Assembly: GCA_034664165.1 (NCBI GenBank)
Contig: JAXDIE010000082.1
Span: 1-57,372 of the forward strand
Reading direction: 5' to 3'
Source of the DNA: JACCVG01 sp034664165
GTDB lineage: Bacteria > Actinomycetota > Thermoleophilia > Solirubrobacterales > Thermoleophilaceae
DNA: 57,372 nucleotides
Shown here: positions 6,928-17,139 of the stretch, in pieces
Layout of the letters: every line of letters starts with the position of its first letter
Position numbering within the stretch: position 1 is the stretch's first letter
The notes under the pieces: generated by a model
Told to the model about the DNA's origin: nothing
Databases searched by the model: none
The model's input: only the letters and a program-made list of their open reading frames with translations
Made by a program: the position numbers and the translations under genes

Positions 6928-8073
6928 ATGAGTACGACCACGATCGCCGCCGTGACTCAGTCAGATGCTGAGCTCGCGCCGGTTACGAATGACTTCAGCG
7001 CCTACATCATCGCCGGAGCGGTCAGCGCCGACGAATCGAAGTTCGAGCGCGAGACCGAGGGACGGACGCCCGCCCAGGGGATCCAGGACGGCGTCGATGC
7101 CGAGCGCCTGGGCTTTCGCCGGGTGTTCATCTCCGAGCGATGGGATCTGAAGCAGGCCGACGTGATCCTCGCCGGCATCGGCGCCAAGACCACGCGCCTG
7201 GAGCTGGCCACGGGGATCATCGTCCCCACCACTCGCCACCCATGGAACGTGGCGGCGCTCGGGGCGACGATGCAGTCCTGCTTCGGACCGCGCTTCGTGC
7301 TGGGTCTGGGCCGGGGAGACAACGGCGCTTTCCAGGGCATGGGCATCGAGATGACGACGTTCAAGGCGATGGTCGACTCCGCGGAGATCACGCGCAGGCT
7401 ATGGGCCGGGGAGAGCGTGGCCTACGAGGGCCAGCTGGGCAAGTTCGACGCGCTGATGTCGCACGAGACCTACCCCGGGACACCACCCCCGATCTGGATC
7501 GCCGGGTTCTGCCACGAGAAGGGCGCCGCCGCCGCGGCCGAGGCCTTCGATGGCGTGATCCTGCCGCCGATGCTCACGCCGGATGCCACGGCGGCGGCTG
7601 TCGAGCGCATTCGGGTGGCCTGCGAGCGAATCGGCCGCGACCCCGCCGAGATCCGGATCGTCCAGCCGGTGGTGACGGGCCCCGCGATGGATGAGTTCGA
7701 GGCCAGGTCGATCTCCGCCGGCCGGCTGGTGACCTACCTGCAGTACGCCTACTACGGCGACATCCTCGCCACGGCCAACGGCTGGGACCTCAACGTGGTC
7801 AATCAGATGCGCAACCACCCGTTGCTGACGAGCGCCCCGCGGGTGGGCGACCTGACCTACCACCGCCACCAGATGGTCGAGGGCCCCGGATCGGTGATTC
7901 CGTGGGAGTGGGTGCTCGACTGCAGCGCTATCGGCACCGCGGACGAATGCGTCACGTCCTTGCAGCGGTTCATCGACGCCGGCGCGGACGAGGTCACGAC
8001 CTATGGCAGCACCCCGCGCCAGAACGCCGAGCTGATCTCCGCGTGGCGCGAGCGGCCGCAGGCCGAGCGATGA
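6928..8073 (+). CDS. LLM-class (bacterial-luciferase-like) F420/flavin oxidoreductase
   Basis: This 381-residue member of the luciferase-like monooxygenase superfamily should fold as a TIM barrel and use F420 or FMNH2. Supporting segments are GVDAERLGFRRVFISER, ELATGIIVP and FGPRFVLGLGRGD. It closes with the typical LLM end DAGADEVTTYGSTPRQNAELISAW, seen in parts. It resembles the group I remember as TIGR03857 (MSMEG_2249-like, probable F420-dependent). The ATG at 6928 is set by AGGAGGAG at 6914-6921. It is first in an operon with LuxE-like, LuxC-like, kinase and SDR genes, and its stop overlaps the next start (ATGA). The protein encoded at 17140 is a close paralogue. The reaction is unknown; an oxygenase on a long-chain aldehyde is possible but unproven. 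Confidence 0.85.
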   Translation: MSTTTIAAVTQSDAELAPVTNDFSAYIIAGAVSADESKFERETEGRTPAQGIQDGVDAERLGFRRVFISERWDLKQADVILAGIGAKTTRLELATGIIVPTTRHPWNVAALGATMQSCFGPRFVLGLGRGDNGAFQGMGIEMTTFKAMVDSAEITRRLWAGESVAYEGQLGKFDALMSHETYPGTPPPIWIAGFCHEKGAAAAAEAFDGVILPPMLTPDATAAAVERIRVACERIGRDPAEIRIVQPVVTGPAMDEFEARSISAGRLVTYLQYAYYGDILATANGWDLNVVNQMRNHPLLTSAPRVGDLTYHRHQMVEGPGSVIPWEWVLDCSAIGTADECVTSLQRFIDAGADEVTTYGSTPRQNAELISAWRERPQAER

Positions 8074-9488
8074 GCGTCACAGTCGATGCCCGGCAGTTCG
8101 CCGATTCCCCCGCGGCGTACTTCGGCCACTCCTGGCACGCGATGCACCACATGCCCGCCGATGAGCTCGAGACGTTGCAGCTGGCCGCGCTGCAGATGCG
8201 CTTCGAGGAGCTGCGCGACGCGATCCCGACCCTGGCCGCGATGGTTGATGAGCAGGGCATAGGCGCCCTCGCGGGCCTGGACGACGTCGTGCCGCTTCTG
8301 TTCCAGCACTCCGTCTACAAGTCCTACCCCGCGTCGCTTCTGTTCAAGTCGCGCTTCGCCGACCTGACGCGCTGGCTCGACCGCCTGACGACCCATGACC
8401 TCTCGAGCCTCGACGTGAGCGGATGCGGCACCGTCGACGAGTGGCTGGACGTGCTCGATGAGCAGACAGAGCTGCGGGTCGCGCACTCCTCGGGCACCAC
8501 GGGCACGATGTCGTTCCTCCCGCGCTCGCTGCGGGAGTGGGACCTGATGTTCGAGGCCGCGCGCTGCGGGATGTTCCAGTTCTCCGACCCGACGGGCGCC
8601 GGCGGCGCCCACGACGGCGAGTACTTCGAATTGATCTGGCCGCTCTATCGCCACGGACGCAGCGCGATCATGCGCATGCCGGAGATGGGCATGAAGCACC
8701 TGCTGGGCTCGGAGGAGCGGCTGCACGTCCTGCGGCCCGGCCGGATGAGCTCCGACGCCATGCTCATGGCCGCGCGGCTGCGAGCGGCTGCGGCCCGCGG
8801 GGAGGTCGACCAGCTCGAGGTCAGCCCTGCTCTGCGCGAGCGCCGGGCCGAGTTCGAGCGCGAGCAGCAGGAGATGGCCGGCTCATTGCCCCGCTTCATC
8901 AACGAGGTCGCGCAGGAGCTTGCCGGGCGCCGCATCTGGCTTCTGGCCACCTGGAACGTGCTCTACGGGCTCGCAGAGGCGGCCCTTGACAACGGACTGG
9001 AGCAAGTCTTCGCCCCCGACTCGCTCGTGACCACGGGTGGCGGTGCAAAGGGCCAGCAGGTGCCCGACGACTGGGAGGAGACGGTCAAGCGCTTCACCGG
9101 CGTCTCGCGTATCCAGCACGCCTACGTGATGTCGGAGATCACGGCGCTGAACAAGCTCTGTGAGGAGGGCCGCTACCACTTCGAGCCCTGGATCATCCCG
9201 TTCGTCCTGGACCCCGAAGACGGATCGCCGCTGCCTCGCGACGGCGAGCACGTCGGCCGCTGTGCTGTGTTCGACCTGGTCGCCGCGACCTACTGGGGGG
9301 GCTTCATCTCGGGCGACGAGGTGTCGCTCAGCTTCGACGGGTGCGCGTGCGGCCGCACCACGCCCCACGCTGCCAGGCGCATCGAGCGCTACAGCGAGAA
9401 GGAGGGTGGCGACGACAAGATCACCTGCGTCGCCTCCGAGGATGCCCACCGCGCCGCGCTGGAGTTCCTGACCGGGGAGCTCGACTGA
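8070..9488 (+). CDS. LuxE/PaaK-like acyl-protein synthetase (adenylate-forming)
   Basis: The 472-residue enzyme belongs to the LuxE branch of the adenylate-forming superfamily, which activates a carboxylate with ATP and passes the acyl group to a thiol. The nucleotide loop HSSGTTGTMSF is at about residues 139-149. The C-terminal part carries YVMSEITALN, GFISGDEVSL and a Cys-rich CACGRTTPHAARR segment, typical of LuxE/PaaK proteins. The start ATG overlaps the preceding stop (ATGA), and the next gene begins 1 bp after its stop. With the LuxC-like protein it should form a fatty-acid reductase pair, but no LuxD-type thioesterase is present. The substrate acid cannot be read from the sequence. A PaaK-like CoA ligase is the main alternative. 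Confidence 0.82.
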   Translation: MSVTVDARQFADSPAAYFGHSWHAMHHMPADELETLQLAALQMRFEELRDAIPTLAAMVDEQGIGALAGLDDVVPLLFQHSVYKSYPASLLFKSRFADLTRWLDRLTTHDLSSLDVSGCGTVDEWLDVLDEQTELRVAHSSGTTGTMSFLPRSLREWDLMFEAARCGMFQFSDPTGAGGAHDGEYFELIWPLYRHGRSAIMRMPEMGMKHLLGSEERLHVLRPGRMSSDAMLMAARLRAAAARGEVDQLEVSPALRERRAEFEREQQEMAGSLPRFINEVAQELAGRRIWLLATWNVLYGLAEAALDNGLEQVFAPDSLVTTGGGAKGQQVPDDWEETVKRFTGVSRIQHAYVMSEITALNKLCEEGRYHFEPWIIPFVLDPEDGSPLPRDGEHVGRCAVFDLVAATYWGGFISGDEVSLSFDGCACGRTTPHAARRIERYSEKEGGDDKITCVASEDAHRAALEFLTGELD

Positions 9489-9489
9489 G

Positions 9490-10947
9490 ATGAGCCAGAC
9501 GCTGACCGAGCTGTGTGCTCCCGCACTGGTCCGCGGCGACCTGATCGAGCAGGATCTCGTGACGTTCGGCGGGCGTGGCGGCGCGCCGTTCCTCGCACCG
9601 GACCCTCAGCGCCTGATCCCGTTGCTGCCCCTCAAGGACCCGAGCCGGCTGGAAGATATCCAGACCCTCCCGTTCGAGGAGATCGTGGCCTACCTGGCCG
9701 AGCTCGGAAGTGCGCTGGAGCTCGAGCGGAACCCCCATTTGCAGCAGGCCCTGGAGGCCTCGGAGCAGTTCTCCGACATGACGGCCCCGCTCGTGCGGTC
9801 CTCCTTCGAGCAGCTGCCGGCACTGTTCGCGCCCGAGCTGGTCCGCGAGGTGGCCGACAGCACGATCGGGATCGATCACCTCGAGGGCTGGGTGCCGCGG
9901 CGGATGTCCGACCGCCGCACGGCGTCGGTCCGGGCGTTCGGGGCGCGGGCCGTACACATCATCGCCGGCAACAGCCCGCTGATCGCCGCGCTGAGCATCG
10001 TCCGCAACGCGATCGCGCGCTCGGACGCGATCATCAAGACTCCGTCCAACGATCCGCTCACGGCGCTGGCGATCGCGCGGACAATGGCCGAGATGGCCCC
10101 CGACCATCCGATCACGCGTCACCTCTCGGTGGCCTACTGGAAGGGCGGCGACACCGAGATCGAGAGCCTGCTCTACCAGCCGGCCAACGTGGAGAAGATC
10201 ATCGCCTGGGGCGGCTTCGCCTCGGTGACCCACGTGCTGCGCTACGTCCAGCCAGGCCTGGAGCTGATCTCGCTCGACCCCAAGCGCAGCGCCACGATCA
10301 TCGGGCCCGAGGCGTTTGACTCGGAGGACGCGCTGCGCGAGGTCGCCGTTCGCGCCGCCACCGATGTCGGCGCTCTGAATCAGCTCGGCTGCGTCAACGC
10401 CCGTGTCATCTACTGCGCGTCGGGAACCGACGCGCCCGGCGTCGAGCGGGCCAACCGCCTGGGCCAAGCCGTCTACGACGCGCTGATCGCTTTGCCCGAG
10501 CACGTGAGCACGGCGGCCAAGCGCTTTGACCCCGAGCTGCGGGCGGGCATCGAGGCACTCCGCTCGAGCCCCGACTGGTACCGCGTTATCGGTGGGTCCG
10601 AAGGCGAGGGCGCGGTCATCGTCTCCCAGCTCGACGACCCGGTGGACTTCCACCGCTCGCTCTCCGGGCGCGTGGCCAACATCGTGCCGATCGACGACCC
10701 CCTCGACGCGCTGCACGCAATGAACGCCTACACGCAGACGGTGGGCGTCTACCCCGATTCGCTGAAGGAAAGGCTCCGTGACCTCGCGCCTCTGCACGGC
10801 GCCCAGCGTCTGGTCTCGCTCGGCTATGCCGCGGATCCGAGCGTGGCCCTCCCCCAGGACGCGATCGAGCCGGTCCGGCGCATGGTCAAGTGGATCGTCG
10901 ACGAGTCGTGTGACCTGCGCGAGACCCGACCCCTGTGGGATCGATGA
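9490..10947 (+). CDS. LuxC-like acyl-CoA/acyl-enzyme reductase
   Basis: The 485-residue protein has the LuxC fold, an aldehyde-dehydrogenase relative that reduces an acyl thioester to aldehyde with NADPH. The cofactor-site signature HIIAGNSPLIAALSIVRNA is at about residues 156-174. The catalytic cysteine is Cys301 in NQLGCVNARV. The C-terminal segment HGAQRLVSLGYA matches the conserved end of the family. At 485 aa it is the normal length (about 480). It sits directly after the LuxE-like gene, as luxC and luxE do within lux operons, and its stop overlaps the next start (ATGA). Together these predict an aldehyde-generating complex. Confidence 0.88.
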   Translation: MSQTLTELCAPALVRGDLIEQDLVTFGGRGGAPFLAPDPQRLIPLLPLKDPSRLEDIQTLPFEEIVAYLAELGSALELERNPHLQQALEASEQFSDMTAPLVRSSFEQLPALFAPELVREVADSTIGIDHLEGWVPRRMSDRRTASVRAFGARAVHIIAGNSPLIAALSIVRNAIARSDAIIKTPSNDPLTALAIARTMAEMAPDHPITRHLSVAYWKGGDTEIESLLYQPANVEKIIAWGGFASVTHVLRYVQPGLELISLDPKRSATIIGPEAFDSEDALREVAVRAATDVGALNQLGCVNARVIYCASGTDAPGVERANRLGQAVYDALIALPEHVSTAAKRFDPELRAGIEALRSSPDWYRVIGGSEGEGAVIVSQLDDPVDFHRSLSGRVANIVPIDDPLDALHAMNAYTQTVGVYPDSLKERLRDLAPLHGAQRLVSLGYAADPSVALPQDAIEPVRRMVKWIVDESCDLRETRPLWDR

Positions 10948-12023
10948 CCGCCCTGGCCGACACCGTCGCGGACCTCACGCCGAGCTGGTTCACCGCGGCT
11001 CTGCGCGAGAGCGGGACGATCGCCGGCGATGTCGCGGTCACATCGGTGCAGGCCGAGCCAATCGGCACGGGCCAGGTTGGACTGGTCGCGCTCGCGCGCT
11101 TGGCCTACGACGGCGCCGCTGCCGACGCGCCGCCGACTCTGATCGTGAAGCTGCCCTCGCCGGACGCCGGGAGCCGCGGGATGGCCATGGCGATGGGCTT
11201 GTACGAGGCCGAGGTCCGCTTCTACCAGGAGATCGCGCCGCGGCTGGGCCCGGCGATTCCCCGGATGCACTGGGGAGAGGTCGACGCGGCGACAGGCTGC
11301 TTCACACTCGTGCTCGATGACCTGTCGGTCGGCGCCGATGTGGGGAACATGGTGGCCGGGTGCGGCCCCGAAGAGGCAGCGCTGGCGATGGACCAGCTGG
11401 CCGGCTTCCAGGCGCCCGTCTGGGGCGACCCGGACCTGCCCGCGCTCCCGTGGCTGGATCCAACCCGCACGGATTTGCTCTTCGGAGCCGTCGCGCCGGC
11501 CCTCGACCTGTTCATCGAGCGCTTCGGGGAGCGACTCGAGCCGGAGCACCTCGATCTGGTGCGTCGGCTGGCCCCGCACGCCGCCGGCTACCGCGAGCGC
11601 CTGTGGCAGCCGCCGTACGTGGTTGCTCACAGCGACTACCGCCTGGACAACATGCTGTTCGGCCGGGCGGCCGGCGTGCCCCCAATCTCCGTGGTCGACT
11701 GGCAGGGCGCGCGGCTGGGACCTCCCCTGCTTGACGCGGCGGTGTTCATGGCCAGCTGCCTGAGCACCGAGGACCGCCGGGCACACGAGCAGGATCTCCT
11801 TTGCTCCTACCACGGCCGGCTCACCGCCGCAGGGGTGACCGGCTTCTCCTACGAGGACTGCCAGGACAACTACCGCGTCGGCTCGCTGTGGCCGTTCCTG
11901 CTGGGCATCGCGGTGTCGGTCACGATCGTTCAGACCGAGCGTGGCGATGCGATGTGGGCCCGGCTGGTGCGCGGTGCCGCCGAGCTGGTCCTGGACACCG
12001 GTGCCGCGGAGCTCCTGGACTGA
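10944..12023 (+). CDS. ecdysteroid-kinase-like / APH phosphotransferase
   Basis: This 359-residue small-molecule kinase has the protein-kinase-like fold. The catalytic loop VVAHSDYRLDNMLF (HxDxxxxN) and the metal site VVDWQ followed by GARLGPPLLD mark the APH/EcKL group. A Lys in PPTLIVKLPSP would contact ATP. EcKL enzymes phosphorylate hydroxyls on steroids and related lipophilic molecules; bacterial members are poorly known. The ATG at 10944 overlaps the LuxC stop, so it was preferred over one 3 codons upstream. It is a paralogue of the kinase encoded at 18277, and in both clusters the kinase gene neighbours an LLM gene, suggesting action on the same compound class. Confidence 0.82.
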   Translation: MTALADTVADLTPSWFTAALRESGTIAGDVAVTSVQAEPIGTGQVGLVALARLAYDGAAADAPPTLIVKLPSPDAGSRGMAMAMGLYEAEVRFYQEIAPRLGPAIPRMHWGEVDAATGCFTLVLDDLSVGADVGNMVAGCGPEEAALAMDQLAGFQAPVWGDPDLPALPWLDPTRTDLLFGAVAPALDLFIERFGERLEPEHLDLVRRLAPHAAGYRERLWQPPYVVAHSDYRLDNMLFGRAAGVPPISVVDWQGARLGPPLLDAAVFMASCLSTEDRRAHEQDLLCSYHGRLTAAGVTGFSYEDCQDNYRVGSLWPFLLGIAVSVTIVQTERGDAMWARLVRGAAELVLDTGAAELLD

Positions 12024-12026
12024 GCG

Positions 12027-12824
12027 ATGGCAATTCCTTCTCCCCGAGACGGCGGCGCAGCGCTGATCACCGGAGCCTCATCCGGCATCGGCGCGGCGCT
12101 TGCCCGCCAGCTGTGCGAACGCGGGCACGACGCGGTGCTGGTCGCCCGGCGGCTCGACCGGCTCGAGAGCCTCGCCGCTGAGCTGCGCGAGCAGCACGGC
12201 CGCCGCGTGGAGGTGATCCCTTGTGATCTGGCGGACGCCGATGCCCGCGCACAGCTCCCCGGTGAGCTCGCGAACCTGAGCCTGGAGATCGACGTGCTCG
12301 TGCTCTGTGCGGGCTTTGGCATGGGCGGCCCGTTCATCTCGCAGCCGGCCGACCGCGTGGTCTCGATGGTGCGGACAAATGTCGAGTCGACGGTTGCTCT
12401 GAGCGCGCAACTTGTGCCCCCGATGGCGGCGCGTCGCTCAGGCGCCGTCCTGATCGTCTCCTCGATGGCGGGCAACCAGCCGATGCCCAACTTCGGCGCC
12501 TATGCGGCCACCAAGGCAGCCGTGACGTCGTTCGCCGAGTCGCTGCATTCCGAGATGAAGCCGAGCGGCGTGACAGTCACCGCGCTCTGCCCGGGTGGTG
12601 TCAGAACCGAGTTCTCCGAGGTCGCCGGCATGACCGGCGCGGAGGACGAGACGCCTGCGGCGATCATGATCAGCGCCGAGGACTGCGCGCGGGCCGGCCT
12701 CGAAGGCCTGGAGCGGGGACGGCGAATCGTCATGCCGCGGCTGGCGGTCAAGGCCCTCGCATGGTTCGGCGCGCACGCCCCGCGCGCGATCTGGCTGCCG
12801 ATGTGTCGCCGGATGTTCGGGTGA
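12027..12824 (+). CDS. short-chain dehydrogenase/reductase (last gene of lux-like operon)
   Basis: The 265-residue classical SDR has the NAD(P) motif TGASSGIG (about residues 15-22), an NNAG-equivalent LCAGFG and the catalytic Ser in IVSSMAG. The catalytic YxxxK lies in YAATKAAV (about residues 158-165), and CPGGVRTEF follows. The Arg-Arg after the first beta strand (VARRLDRL) suggests NADP(H). The substrate is unknown. In this operon it could reduce the LuxC aldehyde to an alcohol or act on a hydroxylated substrate of the kinase. It starts 3 bp after the kinase stop and ends 13 bp before the convergent transporter gene. Confidence 0.85.
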   Translation: MAIPSPRDGGAALITGASSGIGAALARQLCERGHDAVLVARRLDRLESLAAELREQHGRRVEVIPCDLADADARAQLPGELANLSLEIDVLVLCAGFGMGGPFISQPADRVVSMVRTNVESTVALSAQLVPPMAARRSGAVLIVSSMAGNQPMPNFGAYAATKAAVTSFAESLHSEMKPSGVTVTALCPGGVRTEFSEVAGMTGAEDETPAAIMISAEDCARAGLEGLERGRRIVMPRLAVKALAWFGAHAPRAIWLPMCRRMFG

Positions 12825-12837
12825 CCCCGGCCGCCCG

Positions 12838-13815
12838 CTACTGCGTGTAGCCCGCTTCCTTCAGATATTCCGCGGCCACGTCGGCCGGCTTCTCGCGGTC
12901 GATGTCCACACGCGCGTTCAGCTCCTGCATGACCTCTTCGGTCAGGCCGCCCTGCACGAGCTCGACGGTCTTCTCGAAGTCGGGGCCGGCTTCGTCGACC
13001 GCGTCCTGGCTGGCGACGAACGTGATGTTGCCTGGAGGGAACACGGCCTTGTCGTCCTCGAGCGTCACGTAGTCGTCGCTCTGTGACAGCTGGGCGTCGG
13101 TGGTGAAGAGGATCGACAGGTCCGCCTGGCCCTTGTCGAGCACCTCGTATCGCAGGCCGATGTCGACCGGCACGAACTTGGCGAACTTCAGCCCATAGCC
13201 GTCCTCCAGCCCCAGCAGGCAGTCCACGCGCTGGCGGCATTCCGGCGAGCCGTAGAGGGTCAGATCCTGGGACTTGCCCTCGAGATCGGAAACCTTCGTC
13301 ACGCCGAGCTCGTCGGCCTTGCTCTTGAGCATGCCCACCGCGTTGGCGCTCGTGAAGTCCGTCGGCGGGAACGCCACGAGGCCCTTGTCCGCGAAGTCCT
13401 TGCTCGCCTGATCGACGGCCTGATTCGGATCCGAGGGGATGTCGGCAGCATCGACGTCGAAGAAGGAGGTCAGCGCGGTGCTGGTGTACTCGGGGTAGCC
13501 CGAGATCTCGCCGTCCTCGAGGGACTTCAGCGCGATCTGCTCGGAGCCCAGGTTGAGGTCGGTCTTGACGTCGTAGCCGGCGGCCTCCAGGGCCTGGGCG
13601 TAGATCTCGCCGAGGATGAACTCCTCGGTGAAGTTCTTGGAGCCGATCGTGAGCGTGACCTTCGCGTTGTCGGCGTTGCTCTGGATGACCTGGCCGGATG
13701 GTGGCGCCGAAGCCTCGGTGCTGGTCGCGCCGGTGCCGCCGCAGCCTGCTGCCAGCACTGAAAGCGACACTGCGAACGCCGCAACCGCGGCCTTGGTCGA
13801 ACGGCTCCGGATCAT
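12838..13815 (-). CDS. OpuC/ProX-type substrate-binding lipoprotein
   Basis: The 325-residue lipoprotein binds the substrate for the adjacent ABC importer. A lipobox, SVLAAGCGG, ends the signal peptide (Cys about residue 25). The mature part carries the OpuAC/ProX pattern: TLTIGSKNFTEEFILGEIYA, then GYPEYTSTAL, and near the C-terminus PPGNITFVAS. The family imports glycine betaine, choline, carnitine or other quaternary amines; the ligand here is not certain. A strong GAGGAGGG precedes the ATG at 13815. It is the last gene of the transporter run and converges on the SDR gene. Confidence 0.87.
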   Translation of the reverse strand: MIRSRSTKAAVAAFAVSLSVLAAGCGGTGATSTEASAPPSGQVIQSNADNAKVTLTIGSKNFTEEFILGEIYAQALEAAGYDVKTDLNLGSEQIALKSLEDGEISGYPEYTSTALTSFFDVDAADIPSDPNQAVDQASKDFADKGLVAFPPTDFTSANAVGMLKSKADELGVTKVSDLEGKSQDLTLYGSPECRQRVDCLLGLEDGYGLKFAKFVPVDIGLRYEVLDKGQADLSILFTTDAQLSQSDDYVTLEDDKAVFPPGNITFVASQDAVDEAGPDFEKTVELVQGGLTEEVMQELNARVDIDREKPADVAAEYLKEAGYTQ

Positions 13816-13868
13816 CGTCGAACCCTCCTCGTTGAACGCTTCCGCCCGCCGGGCGACAGACCGCAACC

Positions 13869-14588
13869 CTACCCGCTGCCAGACGCCTGAGCCTTGCGAA
13901 GGGCCTTGGGAGTGACGGCTCGCTGGAAGCGCGCAAACGAGAGCTCGACGATCACCGCCAGCAGCGCCACCAGCAGCGCCCCGGCAATCCGGCCCGCGTC
14001 GCCATAGACGTTGGCGCTCAGGATGTAGTCGCCGAGCGTGAGCACGCCGGCCAGCGGGGCGATGGTCGCCGTAGCCACTACGTTCACCGCGGACGTGCGG
14101 ATCCCGCCGAAGATCACCGGCAGCGCCAATGGCAACTCGACGGTGCGGATCACCTGCCAGGTGCTCAGGCCCATGCCCTCGGCAGCATCCACCACCTCGC
14201 GGTCCACCTGGCGGACGCCCACGTAGGCGTTGGTCAGGATCGGCGGGATCCCGAGCAGCACCAGCGCGATCGTCACGTTCAGGAACCCGACACCGATGAA
14301 CGCGACGAAGAAGGCGATCAGGGCCAGGCTGGGCACGGCCCGCCCGATGTTCGAGATCGAGACCGCCAGCAACTCGCCCTTCCCGCGATGGCCGAGCCAC
14401 AGCCCGATCGGCACGGCGATCGCGCAGCTCACCAGGATGGCCGCGCCGCTGAGCAGGACGTGCGCCCAGGTGAACGCGAGCACCTCGCCGATCCCGCCCA
14501 CCTGAACGCCGCCGGTCACGGCGTCGCGCGGGTGGATGATGAAGTCGATCGCGTCGCCGAAGGGGCCGAGCAGCGCAATGGCGCTCAT
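13869..14588 (-). CDS. OpuC-type ABC transporter permease (second)
   Basis: The 239-residue inner-membrane permease has about six helices and the EAA-type loop AAEGMGLSTWQVIRTVELPLALP that contacts the ATPase, quoted here in short form. The end GALLVALLAVIVELSFARFQR is typical of ProW/OpuCB-like subunits. The ATG at 14588 overlaps the stop of the preceding permease (ATGA). It forms the heterodimeric channel with the protein encoded at 14585-15310. The larger ORF track in another frame across this region is a shadow. Confidence 0.87.
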   Translation of the reverse strand: MSAIALLGPFGDAIDFIIHPRDAVTGGVQVGGIGEVLAFTWAHVLLSGAAILVSCAIAVPIGLWLGHRGKGELLAVSISNIGRAVPSLALIAFFVAFIGVGFLNVTIALVLLGIPPILTNAYVGVRQVDREVVDAAEGMGLSTWQVIRTVELPLALPVIFGGIRTSAVNVVATATIAPLAGVLTLGDYILSANVYGDAGRIAGALLVALLAVIVELSFARFQRAVTPKALRKAQASGSG

Positions 14589-15310
14589 GCCGTCTGCACC
14601 CGCTTCCAGGGCGACAGCGCGCGCTGCACCAGCAGCAGGACAACGTCGAATACGAGCGCCAGCAGGACGGCCAGGCCGCCCGCCGTCACGACGCCCGTGC
14701 GGAAGGTGATGTTGCTGCCGGCCACGATCTCCGAGCCCAGCCCGCCTGCGCCTGCGTACACGGCGAGCGTGGCCAGCCCGACCGTGGTGGTCGCCGCGAT
14801 CCGCACGCCGGCCACGATCTCGGGAAGCGCGAGCGGCAGCTCGACCTGCCAGAGCAGCTGTGAATCGGTGAGCCCCATCCCCCGCCCCGAGTCCTTGGCC
14901 TCCTCCGGCACGTTGTCCAGGCCGGCCACGACGTTGCGGAAGATGATCTGCAGCGTGTACGCGGTCAGCGCGATCACCGCGGTGAGAAAGCCGCGGCCTG
15001 TGATCGGCAGAAGCAGGAAGAACACGGCCAGGCTGGGCAGCGTGTAGAGGATCCCGGTTGCGCCGGTGATCGGGCCGATCAGCCAGCGCCGGCGGTAGGC
15101 CAGAAGCCCGAGGCCGAACGCGATCGCGAACCCAACGGTCACGGCGACCACCGTGAGCACGACGTGCTCGAGGAGCGGGTCGACGTAGCGGCCGAAGTTG
15201 TCCAGGATCCACCCCGGGCAGATCTTGTTCTGGCTGATGCAGGTGGCGGCCTCGCCGCTGCGGTCGCGGATCTGGACGGCGGCGAGGACCAGGCCGACAG
15301 CGCCGCCCAT
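14585..15310 (-). CDS. OpuC-type ABC transporter permease (first)
   Basis: The 241-residue product begins MGGAVGLVLAAVQ. A short periplasmic stretch with two Cys (CISQNKICPG) comes before the main helices. The coupling loop is DSGRGMGLTDSQLLWQVELPL, shown in abbreviated form here. The second half matches ProW-like permeases (GSNITFRTGVVTAGGLAVLL region). The ATG at 15310 lies 2 bp after the ATPase stop, so it was preferred over the longer ORF. It pairs with the next permease, giving the usual two-permease quaternary-amine importer. Confidence 0.86.
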   Translation of the reverse strand: MGGAVGLVLAAVQIRDRSGEAATCISQNKICPGWILDNFGRYVDPLLEHVVLTVVAVTVGFAIAFGLGLLAYRRRWLIGPITGATGILYTLPSLAVFFLLLPITGRGFLTAVIALTAYTLQIIFRNVVAGLDNVPEEAKDSGRGMGLTDSQLLWQVELPLALPEIVAGVRIAATTTVGLATLAVYAGAGGLGSEIVAGSNITFRTGVVTAGGLAVLLALVFDVVLLLVQRALSPWKRVQTA

Positions 15311-15312
15311 CG

Positions 15313-16476
<1,164 letters not shown>

Positions 16477-16498
16477 GGGCGAAAGCTACACGGCCCGG

Positions 16499-17137
16499 TC
16501 AATCGCCTTGTGTCGCCGCCAAGCCGGCCAGGAGCGCCCGGAGGCCGTCCTCGAATGCCTGATCGGAATCGCGGACGAGGAAGCCTGTGCCGAGGGCCTT
16601 GACCTCGGGATAGTCCTCGGCGGGGAGCGTCTCCAGCAGGGCCAGGCGCTGCCCCAGTCCGCTCGGCGCAGAGGCGTGGATCTGCTGGAGAACGAACCCG
16701 AGCGTGTAGGCAACCAGCGCGGCGAACGAAGAGGCCGCGGCCTCCCCTTCGATCCCGCCGCGGCGAAGTGCCGCGAGGACCGTCTCGGCGCCGCGGTATG
16801 CCGCCGGGCCCGCCACTCGCTGGCGGGCAGAGATCTCGGCAAGCTCAGGGTGATCCAGGAAAAGTCGGTGCATCGAGATGAAGACCGATGCCACGTCCTC
16901 CTGCCAGGCGCGGCGCCCGGGCTTGGGCAGGTGGAGCTCCTCCATGAGCCGGTCGGCCAGCGCGCCGAGCAGGTCCTCCTTGGTCTGCACGTGGCGGTAC
17001 AGGGTCATGGGCGCGACGTCGAGGCGATCGGCCAGGGCGCGCATGTTCAGCGCCTCGTACCCACCTGCGGCCACCAGCCGGGCGGCTTCGTCGACAACCG
17101 CCTCGCGAGTCAGAGCCGCAGCGGCCCCCGCGGGCAT
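16499..17137 (-). CDS. TetR-family regulator
   Basis: The 212-residue regulator has an HTH near the N-terminus (LTREAVVDEAARLVAA through APMTLYRHVQTKEDLL, about residues 9-57) and a helical C-terminal domain of the TetR_C group. The ATG at 17137 lies 2 bp after the LLM stop, suggesting translational coupling; a start at 17173 would overlap the LLM gene. It sits between the LLM gene and the transporter ATPase, and probably controls the 30-bp divergent promoter at 18247-18276. It shares fold but little obvious sequence with the first TetR of the island. Confidence 0.82.
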   Translation of the reverse strand: MPAGAAAALTREAVVDEAARLVAAGGYEALNMRALADRLDVAPMTLYRHVQTKEDLLGALADRLMEELHLPKPGRRAWQEDVASVFISMHRLFLDHPELAEISARQRVAGPAAYRGAETVLAALRRGGIEGEAAASSFAALVAYTLGFVLQQIHASAPSGLGQRLALLETLPAEDYPEVKALGTGFLVRDSDQAFEDGLRALLAGLAATQGD

Positions 17138-17139
17138 GG

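Noticed and set aside
6928..8073. True bacterial luciferase (LuxA)
   Set aside because: The sequence reads like F420-dependent LLM proteins and there is no LuxB partner or LuxG/flavin reductase; light emission is not claimed.
13816..14643. Long minus-strand ORF joining the binding protein and a permease region
   Set aside because: The extra N-terminus is out of frame with the true permease; a strong ribosome binding site and lipobox mark the real start at 13815.
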